Shown piece after piece: positions 24,080-31,381 of a stretch of 64,000 nt of DNA (within the stretch, counting starts at the first letter, position 1; each line of letters starts with the position of its first letter). The notes under the pieces were generated by a model that made no database searches, had not been told where the DNA came from, and saw only the letters and a program-made list of their open reading frames with translations. The translations under genes and the position numbers were made by a program. This DNA comes from Nocardia aurantia (GTDB lineage: Bacteria; Actinomycetota; Actinomycetes; Mycobacteriales; Mycobacteriaceae). The stretch lies in assembly GCF_009604425.1 (NCBI RefSeq), contig NZ_WEGI01000014.1:1-64000 (forward strand). The letters are read 5' to 3'.

Positions 24080-26073
24080 GTCCGGAGAACCGCACCGAGC
24101 GGCCGTCGCGGCTGTCGTTGATCACCCCGCCGCGAACCCTGTTGTGGGCCGGGCTGATCGGTCCTCCGGCCCTGCTCGGCGGCGAGATCCTGGTCGATCT
24201 CGCCGGCAAACTGGTCGAGGGCGCGATCACCGAGAGCAGCGTCGCCGCGGTGTTCGGACAGGTGCGACTGTGGGTGGCGATCGCCCTCGTCGTGCTGTCG
24301 GTCGGTTACGTGATCTGGCGGTGGGGCACCGACGTCCGGGAGCGTTGGCGCATCGCCCAGGATCTGGCGCTGACCGCTGACCTGGTACCGCCTCCGCCGC
24401 CGGTTTCCGGGTTTCGGACAACGGGCGATCCCGAAATTCCGGAGGCTCCGGAAGTTCCGGCCCGGCACTCGATCGCGGCCATACTGTACGACCTGCCCGT
24501 CGACCAGTTCGAGGTCAGCGCACTGTACGATGTCGTCGCGGCGATCCTGTCGGCCCCAGGAAGCCTTCCGGACGAAAGACTTCCGGACGCCACCGTGGTG
24601 GACGAGATCGACAAGCTGAAGAGTGGCAAATTCCTGGTCGGCATCGGACGTGACCGCCTGCATCTCGCGCGGGAACCGAAAGGCGAGAACAACGACGGGG
24701 AGGAGTCGCGCGGATCCGTGACGGCGGCGATCGAGAGATCGCGCTCGGAGGCCGCGCTGCCCGCCTTGGTTCGCCACTATGCGGATCGGGCCGCACGATG
24801 GGCCGTAGCGCTGGATTCCATCGAGCTCAGTGCCGGCGCCCAGCGGTGGTTCGCCACGGAAGAAGAGTATCTGCGAGACCTGATTACGAAGTGCGTGAAT
24901 CGACTGGAGGCTGCGAAACCGGTGACGCGGTCCGACGCGACGGTGGTGGATCTGGCACGGATCGCGGATGCGCTCGATCTGTGGCATTCCCGAATTGGTC
25001 TGAGCGAGAACGCTTTCGACATCGATTCCACCTTGGTGAACATCGTCGACAAGCGGCGTCTCCCGGAGATCTACGAGGCGCTGCGGATCCGGTCGGGCGA
25101 AGATCTCGGAAAGCGGCCACGGGTCCGGCCGTTTCGATATTCCTGGAGCCTGCGGGTGCGCTGGGAACACCGGTACGCGCGGGCGCTGCTCGCCGGAACG
25201 GCGCCGGAAATTCCCGGCAACTGGTGGAACCGCGCGGCTCGTAAGCTCCGGGACGGCGTGTCGCGACGCCGACGGCGTGAATCCGCATGCGCCATGCTGA
25301 TCGGTGCGGGTGCGCAGCCCGGGGCTACGGCGACCGGTGATGCGCCCGCCCCCACGACAGCCGAATCGGATGCCGAACGGAGACGGGAACTGGATGCCGA
25401 GGCCCTCCCGCATCTGGAACGGGCCTGGTCGTTGTCGGTGCGGCCGGACGTACCGGGGCAGGTGACGATTCTGCTGGAGACCGCCGTCGTGCAGCTGCGC
25501 CTCGGCCACCTGGACGCCGCGTGGAATCGGCTCACGCTGGCGGAGGCGTTGACCGACCGTGGCCGGGATCCGTCCGGACGGGCACACACCTTCGAGACGA
25601 TGGGTGTGCTGTGGTGGATGCGCGGTGAGCCTCGTCGCGCGCTGCGCTGCTGGCAGACCGCCCTCGACAGCTACCGCAAGATGGAACACGACCTGGGTAT
25701 CGGCCGCTGCCTCCAGCACCTGGGTTCGGCGATGCTCGTGGTCCCGGAATGCGGCGGCCTGCTGCTGGCCGGTGATCTCACCGAGGACGAGGTGCTCAGA
25801 CAGGCGTCGGGCTGGCTGGCCGAGGCGGAATCCCGGCGTAGAACCGTGAGCGAGGCGTGGCGCGGGGCGAAGTCGGAACAGGGCGGCGTCGTGAAGCCCG
25901 CACCCGGTGCCGAGAATCTCCCGATGCTGCGCCTGGCGCACGGATATCGAGACGACATCCTGGAGCAGCTCCGGAGCGCCGACCGTTTTCCCGGCCTGCC
26001 CTCGGATCGGCAGACTCTGCTCGAAGTGATCGATCGCTGGCCGTCGGCGCCGGGTAGCGGCGATTCGCAGTGA
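24076..26073 (+). CDS. Membrane-anchored TPR protein of the ABC operon
   Basis: The ATG at 24076 overlaps the permease stop and gives 665 residues. Two membrane helices near residues 22-45 and 60-80 are followed by a Pro-rich hinge, a large helical region and, from about residue 435, TPR-like repeats (AERRRELDAEALPHLERAWSLSV, LLETAVVQLRLGHLDAAWNRL, THFETMG-type and RALRCWQTALDSYRKMEHDLGIGRCLQHLGSAML). There is no ATP-binding motif. It is presumably a protein-interaction partner of the transporter; its exact role is unknown. Confidence 0.75.
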   Translation: MSPENRTERPSRLSLITPPRTLLWAGLIGPPALLGGEILVDLAGKLVEGAITESSVAAVFGQVRLWVAIALVVLSVGYVIWRWGTDVRERWRIAQDLALTADLVPPPPPVSGFRTTGDPEIPEAPEVPARHSIAAILYDLPVDQFEVSALYDVVAAILSAPGSLPDERLPDATVVDEIDKLKSGKFLVGIGRDRLHLAREPKGENNDGEESRGSVTAAIERSRSEAALPALVRHYADRAARWAVALDSIELSAGAQRWFATEEEYLRDLITKCVNRLEAAKPVTRSDATVVDLARIADALDLWHSRIGLSENAFDIDSTLVNIVDKRRLPEIYEALRIRSGEDLGKRPRVRPFRYSWSLRVRWEHRYARALLAGTAPEIPGNWWNRAARKLRDGVSRRRRRESACAMLIGAGAQPGATATGDAPAPTTAESDAERRRELDAEALPHLERAWSLSVRPDVPGQVTILLETAVVQLRLGHLDAAWNRLTLAEALTDRGRDPSGRAHTFETMGVLWWMRGEPRRALRCWQTALDSYRKMEHDLGIGRCLQHLGSAMLVVPECGGLLLAGDLTEDEVLRQASGWLAEAESRRRTVSEAWRGAKSEQGGVVKPAPGAENLPMLRLAHGYRDDILEQLRSADRFPGLPSDRQTLLEVIDRWPSAPGSGDSQ

Positions 26074-26372
26074 GTGAACTGCGTCACATTACATCAATGT
26101 AATTACTGGAACGCAGCTACTCGGCCGCTCCCCGCATCCGGCTGGAAATGACCGGTCCGCCGGTTATCGCATCCTGCTATATAGCAGTTATCGACACGTG
26201 ATCTGCCGTGATTTGTTCGTTATGGTCGTCGGCAACCCGGACAACCGGGCCGAGACTCGAAACGCAGAACACCGGTAATCCCGTCCCGCGTCGAGTTCCA
26301 ACCCAAGATTCCCGGGGACGGGAACCCGCTGGCAAATTCGCGCGGGTGGTTTGGGTGCAGGCAGGAAACGTT
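26074..26372 (+). promoter_or_regulatory. Structured leader region before the Rpf-like gene
   Basis: No gene fits in these 299 bases. Seen in order: a palindrome ATTACAT-CA-ATGTAAT (26088-26103), a perfect 14-bp palindrome CTGCTATATAGCAG (26174-26187) flanked by GTTATCG direct repeats, and from 26255 a set of mutually compatible and competing stems. ACTCGA (26255-26260) pairs TCGAGT (26291-26296). CCCGTCCC (26280-26287) can pair GGGACGGG (26315-26322), or the latter can close the hairpin TTCCCG-GGGA-CGGGAA (26309-26324). ACCCGC pairs GCGGGT and ACCCAA pairs TTGGGT just before the AGGA ribosome site. Rpf genes are often riboswitch- or MtrA-controlled. The sequence does not carry the full ydaO consensus. 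Confidence 0.55.
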
Positions 26373-26714
26373 ATGACCCGCAACCGTAAATTCACCCCGC
26401 GTGCCCTCGGTCTCGCCGCCGTCGCCGGCGCGCTCGCCGTCGCCCCGCTGGCCCTGGCCGGCACCGCTTCCGCCGACGACGGCCACGACTGGGATGCCGT
26501 CGCGCAGTGCGAGGCCGGTGGCAACTGGAACATCGACACCGGTAACGGCTTCTTCGGAGGTCTCCAGTTCACCCAGGGTACCTGGGAGGCCAACGGCGGT
26601 TCGGGCAATCCCGCCGACGCCAGCCGTGAGGAGCAGATCCGGGTGGCCGAGAATGTGCTCGGCAGCCAGGGTATCGGTGCCTGGCCGACGTGCGGACCGA
26701 ACCTCTACAACTAG
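26373..26714 (+). CDS. Secreted Rpf-like transglycosylase
   Basis: From ATG 26373, 6 bases after AGGA, the product is 113 residues: a signal peptide with cleavage after ASA near residue 33, then the resuscitation-promoting-factor domain DDGHDWDAVAQCEAGGNWNIDTGNGFFGGLQF... with the catalytic Glu (C-E-A-G-G-N-W) and the disulfide Cys pair (QCEAGG and PTCGPN). It would cleave peptidoglycan glycan strands at growth or resuscitation. There is no LysM, G5 or other wall-binding domain, so it is the minimal RpfC/D/E-like type. It is monocistronic, with a strong terminator after it. Confidence 0.95.
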   Translation: MTRNRKFTPRALGLAAVAGALAVAPLALAGTASADDGHDWDAVAQCEAGGNWNIDTGNGFFGGLQFTQGTWEANGGSGNPADASREEQIRVAENVLGSQGIGAWPTCGPNLYN

Positions 26715-26740
26715 GTCTCGCGGCACCGCCGAAAAACGAT

Positions 26741-26781
26741 ACGAGGACCTGTCACGCGAAATTCGCGTGGCGGGTCCTCGT
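26741..26781 (+). terminator. Rho-independent-like hairpin after the Rpf gene
   Basis: ACGAGGACC (26741-26749) pairs perfectly with GGTCCTCGT (26773-26781), and inside it CACGCGAA (26753-26760) pairs with TTCGCGTG (26762-26769). The long stem lies 27 bases after the stop. The U-tract is weak (TCGTTCGG), as in many actinobacterial terminators. Confidence 0.75.
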
Positions 26782-26912
26782 TCGGTCTCCGCGAATTCCA
26801 ATGCTCTCAGCAAATACCCAGCCGGGATCCAGTGAAGCGTCATTCGGATCGGGCAGCGTGGCCGCTGTCGTTGTCGAACCGTGAAAGCAACTGTTCCCGA
26901 AGGAGTTACGGC

Positions 26913-27959
26913 GTGCGCCTGCCGAGAGCACGAGCGAGCCTGGTTATATCCGCGTCACTGGCCGCCGTCATCGCATGCGCGCCGATCGGCGCCGGGCCGG
27001 CGGCCGCCGATCCCGCCGCGCTGCCGGCCGCCGGTACCTCGGACGACGGTTCCCGCATCGACAGTGTGCGGGCGGCCGACGGTGGTGGGCTGACGTTGCA
27101 GGTGTATTCCGCGGCGATGGACAAGGATATCGAGGTCTTCGTGCAGCGCCCGGCCGATACCGGCGCGTCGGCGCCGACGCTGTATCTGCTCAACGGGGCC
27201 GGCGGCGGGGAGGACACCGCCACCTGGAACGCTCGCACCGATGTGCTGGGTTTCCTCGGCGGGAAACACGTCAACGTCGTGGAGCCGATCGGCGGGCAGT
27301 GGAGTTACTACACGGACTGGCGGGCGCCGGATCCCGTGCTCGGGGTGAACAAGTGGAAGACCTTTCTCACCGAGGAGTTGCCGCCGCTGATCGATCGCTC
27401 GCTCGGGACCACCGGCGCCAACGCGATCGCGGGGTTGTCGATGTCGGGCACCTCGGTCCTGCAATTGCCGATCGCCGCGCCGGGACTGTATCGGTCGGCG
27501 GCCTCACTGTCGGGCTGCGCGCAGATCAGCGACCATGTCGGGCACGACTTCGTGACTCTCGTCCTCGCCGACGGCGGCGGCAGTCCCGACAACATGTACG
27601 GGCCGCAGGACGATCCGATGTGGGCGGCCAACGACCCGTATATGCACGCGGATCAATTGCGTGGCCTGAACCTGTTCATCTCCAACGGTTCCGGGCTGCC
27701 GGGCCGGTACGACACCTTGAACAATCCGTCCGGGCAGCCCGGGGTGGGCGGGCTGGCCAATCAGGTCGCCGTCGGCGGGGTGCTCGAGACGGTGACCGAC
27801 TACTGCGCGCACAATCTGCGGAACCGGCTGGATCAGCTCGGGATCCCGGCGACCTACGACTTCCCGTCGACCGGCACCCATTCCTGGGCTTACTGGCAGG
27901 ACGAGTTGAAGAAGTCGTGGCCGACGCTGGCACGCGGTCTCGGGCTGCCCGGGAATTGA
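26913..27959 (+). CDS. Secreted antigen-85-like esterase/mycolyltransferase homologue
   Basis: The GTG at 26913 follows AGGAG by 7 bases and gives 348 residues with a signal peptide (cleavage after AAA-D near residue 35). The alpha/beta-hydrolase core has LLNGAGGGEDTATWN, the nucleophile elbow GLSMSGTS near residue 175 and THSWAYW with the catalytic His. These match the antigen 85/FbpC group that moves mycolic acids in mycobacteria and Nocardia. Whether this copy is a true mycolyltransferase or a plain esterase cannot be told. Its presence supports a mycolata host. Confidence 0.88.
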   Translation: MRLPRARASLVISASLAAVIACAPIGAGPAAADPAALPAAGTSDDGSRIDSVRAADGGGLTLQVYSAAMDKDIEVFVQRPADTGASAPTLYLLNGAGGGEDTATWNARTDVLGFLGGKHVNVVEPIGGQWSYYTDWRAPDPVLGVNKWKTFLTEELPPLIDRSLGTTGANAIAGLSMSGTSVLQLPIAAPGLYRSAASLSGCAQISDHVGHDFVTLVLADGGGSPDNMYGPQDDPMWAANDPYMHADQLRGLNLFISNGSGLPGRYDTLNNPSGQPGVGGLANQVAVGGVLETVTDYCAHNLRNRLDQLGIPATYDFPSTGTHSWAYWQDELKKSWPTLARGLGLPGN

Positions 27960-27984
27960 CGGCCGCCGCCGTATCCTCGGCGGC

Positions 27985-28266
27985 ATGGGCAAGACGACGC
28001 GGCTGACGGTGAGCCTGGACGCGACGGTCTACGAGTGGGTGACCCGGGCGGCCGCCGCCCAGGGCCGATCGGTGTCGGCGGTGATCAACGACGCGGTACG
28101 GCGGGATCTGGTTCGCGACAGCCTCGCCCACATGCCCATCGTGCCGGAGGACGACGCGCTGACCACGACCGCCGCCGCGGCGGAAGAGGCCCGGCTCGCC
28201 GCGGCAGAGCAGGCGCGGCTCGCCGCGGGGGAACAGGCGCGGCTCGCGCTCGGCGAGCGCGGATGA
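27985..28266 (+). CDS. Ribbon-helix-helix antitoxin
   Basis: This 93-residue protein begins TTRLTVSLDATVYEWVTRAAAAQGRSVSAVINDAVRRDL, a ribbon-helix-helix DNA-binding domain (residues 4-42). The C-terminal half is an Ala/Glu/Arg helix with three repeats of about eight residues (EEARLAAA, EQARLAAG, EQARLALG) that probably wraps the toxin. Its stop overlaps the toxin start (ATGA at 28263), the usual coupling of type II toxin-antitoxin pairs; it would repress its own promoter. Confidence 0.85.
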   Translation: MGKTTRLTVSLDATVYEWVTRAAAAQGRSVSAVINDAVRRDLVRDSLAHMPIVPEDDALTTTAAAAEEARLAAAEQARLAAGEQARLALGERG

Positions 28267-28586
28267 CGGAACCACGCCTGTTGCGCGGCGAGGTCTGGAA
28301 CTGCGCACCCACCAATCCCGGCGGGGAGGCGCTGCCCCGGCAGCGGGCCGTGGTGGTGGTGTCCGATCCGTCGGTGCTGGACTCGCCCTACCGCTGGTTG
28401 CACGTGGTGCCGCTCTCCGAGGCCGATCCCGGCCACCTGCTGGCCACGCAGACCGGCCACGGCTGGGCCGACGCACTGGAATTGCATCCCGTGTACCGGC
28501 CCTGGCTGAACGACCGGATCGGCGCGCTCACCGCCGACGAGTCCGAGGCCCTCGACGCGCGGCTGCGCGCGGGTATCGGGCTCTAG
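28263..28586 (+). CDS. PemK/MazF-like toxin
   Basis: This 107-residue protein has the MazF/PemK fold signature: RGEVWNCAPTNP at the N-terminus, then RQRAVVVVSDPSVLD as the next strands and WLHVVPLSE, ending with a helix LTADESEALDARLRAGIGL. Such toxins cut mRNA. The usual Thr/Ser after PVVVVS-like strand is replaced by VVVVSDPS, so activity needs testing. The TAG stop lies in the CTAG target of the IS1182-like insertion, yet the coding sequence is untouched. Confidence 0.75.
   Translation: MTEPRLLRGEVWNCAPTNPGGEALPRQRAVVVVSDPSVLDSPYRWLHVVPLSEADPGHLLATQTGHGWADALELHPVYRPWLNDRIGALTADESEALDARLRAGIGL
28583..28586. repeat. Target duplication CTAG, left copy
   Basis: CTAG immediately left of the insertion; contains the toxin stop TAG. 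The second copy is at 30374-30377. Confidence 0.85.
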
Positions 28587-28607
28587 GAGGCTGCTGAATA
28601 ACGTGGT

Positions 28608-28640
28608 GTGTCGGCCCGGTCCGGAGGACCGGGCCGACAC
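28608..28640. terminator. Perfect 15-bp hairpin inside the IS left end
   Basis: GTGTCGGCCCGGTCC (28608-28622) pairs with GGACCGGGCCGACAC (28626-28640) around the loop GGA, followed by GAATTATT. It can end transcription from the toxin-antitoxin operon or block ribosomes on read-through transcripts from reaching the transposase start. Confidence 0.6.
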
Positions 28641-28651
28641 GAATTATTGGG

Positions 28652-30220
28652 GTGCAGGGTGAGTGTGGGGCGAATCCGGAGTTGATGGACGCGGCGGGGT
28701 TGGTGGGGCATCTGGTCCCGGCCGGCAGTGTGTTCGCGTTCCTGGCCGGGCATCGCCGGGAGGTGTTCCCTGCGGGGATGTTCGAGGATCTGTTCCCGAG
28801 CAGGACCGGGCGGCCGAGTCTGCCGTGCGAGGTCGCGGCGTCGGTGATGGTGTTGCAGGCGCTGCACGATCTGTCGGATCGGGAAACCGTGGCTGCGCTG
28901 CGGTGCGATCTGCGGTGGAAGGTGGCGTGCGGGCTGGCGCTCGACGACGCCGGGTTCGATGCGTCGACGCTGACCTATTGGCGTCGGCGGCTGGCGCGGT
29001 CGGGCAACCCGAACCGGATCTTCGACGTGGTCCGGGCCGTGATCGCCGAAACCGGTGTGCTGCAAGGTAGAACGAAGCGGGCACTGGATTCGGTGGTGCT
29101 CGACGACGCGGTCGCGACCCAGGACACGGTGACCCAGTTGATCGCCGCGATCCGGCGGGTGCGCCGCGAAGTGCCCGGCGCGGCGGCGGTCATCGCCGCC
29201 GAGTGTCGCGCCCACGACTACGACGATCCGGGCAAGCCCGCCATCGCCTGGGACGACACCGCGGCGCGGGAAGCACTGGTATCGGCGTTGGTGAACGACG
29301 CGACGGCGGTCGTGAACGCGTTGACCGGCAACGAATTCGACGACGAGGTGACCGAGAAGGCAGCGCAGGCGCTGGCGTTGCTGGCGCTGGTCGCCGGGCA
29401 GGACGTGGAACCGGCCGAGGGTTCCGACGGCACCGACGGGCGCTGGCGCATCGCGCGCGGCGTCGCCGGGGATCGGGTGATCTCGGTGGTCGATCCCGAG
29501 GCCCGCCACGTCCACAAAACCGTGCACAACCGCCAGGACGGCTACAAGGCCCACGTCGTGGTCGAACCCGACACCGGCCTGTTCACCGACGGCACGCTCA
29601 CCCGCGGCGCGGGCGGCGACAACCACGAAGCCGTCGTCGCCCTGAGCCTGCTCGACAGTGAGGACGGGACACGAGAAGTGCTGGGCGACAACGCATACGG
29701 CACCGGAGACCTGCGCGCGGAGTTGGCCGAGCGGGGCCATACCGCGATCATCGAACCAGCTCCGCTGCGTCCTGCTGTCGAGGGCGGGTTCACCGTCGAC
29801 GACTTCGCCTTTCACGATGATGCGACCGTGACCTGCCCGAACGGGGTCACCCGCTCGATCACCGCACAACACAAGGTCGTGTTCGGCGTCGCGTGTCGCG
29901 GGTGTCCGCTGCGGGCGCAATGCACCGCCAGCAAATCCGGACGCACCCTGAACCTGCATCGGCAACATGAATTGCTGCGCCGAGCCCGCCGCGACTGGCG
30001 CGAGCGGCCCGAACTGGTCGAGACCTACCGCCAGCACCGACCCATGGTCGAGCGATCGATCTCCTGGCTCATCGGCCCGAAAGGCCGCTGCCGGAAACTG
30101 CGCTACCGCGGCACCTCCGCCAACGATCACTGGCTGCACCGGCGCATGGCCGCCCTGAACCTGCGGCGACTGCTCAACCTCGGCCTCACCAGCACCGCCG
30201 GAACCTGGGTCATCGCCTGA
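28652..30220 (+). CDS. IS1182-family DDE transposase
   Basis: This 522-residue transposase has the DUF772-type N-terminal domain (GRPSLPCEVAASVMVLQALHDLSDRETVAALRCDLRWKVACGL). Next come a first catalytic Asp region (LDSVVLDDAVA, about 145-155), the second Asp (GDNAYGTGDLRAEL, about 345) and the Glu in PMVERSISWLIGPKGRCRKLRYRG (about 466). A four-Cys cluster (ACRGCPLRAQC) lies between. Start taken as GTG 28652; ATG 28685 is an alternative. No frameshift is visible, so it is likely active. Confidence 0.93.
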   Translation: MQGECGANPELMDAAGLVGHLVPAGSVFAFLAGHRREVFPAGMFEDLFPSRTGRPSLPCEVAASVMVLQALHDLSDRETVAALRCDLRWKVACGLALDDAGFDASTLTYWRRRLARSGNPNRIFDVVRAVIAETGVLQGRTKRALDSVVLDDAVATQDTVTQLIAAIRRVRREVPGAAAVIAAECRAHDYDDPGKPAIAWDDTAAREALVSALVNDATAVVNALTGNEFDDEVTEKAAQALALLALVAGQDVEPAEGSDGTDGRWRIARGVAGDRVISVVDPEARHVHKTVHNRQDGYKAHVVVEPDTGLFTDGTLTRGAGGDNHEAVVALSLLDSEDGTREVLGDNAYGTGDLRAELAERGHTAIIEPAPLRPAVEGGFTVDDFAFHDDATVTCPNGVTRSITAQHKVVFGVACRGCPLRAQCTASKSGRTLNLHRQHELLRRARRDWRERPELVETYRQHRPMVERSISWLIGPKGRCRKLRYRGTSANDHWLHRRMAALNLRRLLNLGLTSTAGTWVIA

Positions 30221-30373
30221 CCCGCCCCCCGGCCGCGACACCCTGCCGCCACCCAGTCCGAGCACACCCGCAATTCCCCGACAGCCCCACCGGATTCGCC
30301 ACCAGAAACAAACCGGTGCCTGACCGCGCACAGCGCGGCCAGCCACCCGAAACCAGGCTTATTCAGCAGCCTC

Positions 30374-31048
30374 CTAGCCCGGCGTCTCGGCCGGTTCGGG
30401 AACGATCTCGTCGATCCGCCAGCGCGCGTCGACGATCAGGCCGATCACTCCGATCGCGATGCACACCCCCGACAGCACCAGCAGCGCCGGATCTGTCCGT
30501 CCGGTGAGCGCGTCGCCGAGCACCACGACGCCGATCGTGCCGGGCACGATGCCGATCACGGTGGCCAGCACGTAGGGCAGCATCCGGACCGAGGACAGAC
30601 CGGCGCAGTAGTTGATCACCGAGAACGGGACCGGGGCGATCAGCCGCAGCGAGCCGACCGCGAGCCAGCCGCGGCGGGCCAGTCGCCGGTCCACCGCCCG
30701 GACCGCCGGGTGGGTGAGCCGGGTGGCCACCTGATCGCGGTCCAGCAGCCGGACCAGCAGTAACGCCAGGATGGCGCTGATCGTGGTCGCCGTCATCGCG
30801 ACCGCGACGCCGAGCACCGGCCCGAACAGCAGGCCCGCGCTGAGCGTGAACACCGTGCGCGGGAACGGCGCCACCGTCACGAGCGTGTGCACCAGCAGGA
30901 AGACCAGCGGAAACAGTGGTCCGGCCGATTTCGCCCAGTCCCGGATCTGCTGCGGGGCCGGATGCGGCGCCAGAACCGCGATCGCGACCAGTGCCACGAC
31001 CACCGCCAGCGCCACCAGCGTGCGCGGATCCCGGAACTTGCTCAGCAC
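30374..31048 (-). CDS. TVP38/TMEM64 (DedA-like) membrane protein
   Basis: This 224-residue protein with about five membrane helices has the family core VTVAPFPRTVFTLSAGLLFGPVLGVAVAMTATTISAILALLLVR and LRLIAPVPFSVINYCAGLSSVRMLPYVLATVIGIVPGT. It is probably a lipid or small-solute transporter-like protein. Its TAG stop occupies the CTA of the right CTAG duplication; before the IS arrived its stop overlapped the toxin stop. Confidence 0.9.
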   Translation of the reverse strand: MLSKFRDPRTLVALAVVVALVAIAVLAPHPAPQQIRDWAKSAGPLFPLVFLLVHTLVTVAPFPRTVFTLSAGLLFGPVLGVAVAMTATTISAILALLLVRLLDRDQVATRLTHPAVRAVDRRLARRGWLAVGSLRLIAPVPFSVINYCAGLSSVRMLPYVLATVIGIVPGTIGVVVLGDALTGRTDPALLVLSGVCIAIGVIGLIVDARWRIDEIVPEPAETPG

Positions 31049-31381
31049 CGCGCCAGGTTACCGGGACCGGTCCGGGGCCCGGCCCGGCAGGGGCGGCGCC
31101 CGCCACCATCCGACACGCCGTCCGACCGGGGGCGGCTTCTCGCAACGGGTGCGAAGACGCCTCGGCCGGGTCCGGCATCGCGGAGCGGGGCTAGCATCGG
31201 CAGCACGGACCACGGCGGTTCGGGCGACCACTCGGGTGGTTTCGGCGGTGCGGATCGGAGCACGACCGGCTGTGAACGATCCGCACAGTGCGATGCGAAT
31301 CCGGTGCGAAGGTTTGAGCCGACGCCACGGTATCCGGTAGAGCTGAAATATCGGACTTTAGTGGAATGAGGTACGCGAGCG
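31049..31381. other. Non-coding divergent region before mutA
   Basis: This gap of 333 bases separates the leftward TVP38 gene from mutA. I see no gene and no convincing palindrome. TTGAGC near 31314 with AT-rich sequence GAAATATC about 24 bases further could belong to the mutA promoter, but spacing is poor. Confidence 0.5.

Larger units (their letters stand above)
28587..30373 (+). mobile_element. Complete IS1182-like insertion sequence, 1787 bp
   Basis: The ends are GAGGCTGCTGAATAA (28587-28601) and its exact complement TTATTCAGCAGCCTC (30359-30373). CTAG flanks it on both sides as a 4-bp target duplication. One transposase gene (28652-30220) fills most of it. A 15-bp hairpin lies just inside the left end (28608-28640), and 153 non-coding bases lie at the right end. 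All parts look intact, so transposition may be recent. Confidence 0.93.

Noticed and set aside
26074..26372. Full ydaO (c-di-AMP) riboswitch
   Set aside because: The location is right, but the conserved 3' segment and the GGGGGANCC/GGGGUGAA pairing of the family are not found; kept only as an unnamed structured leader.
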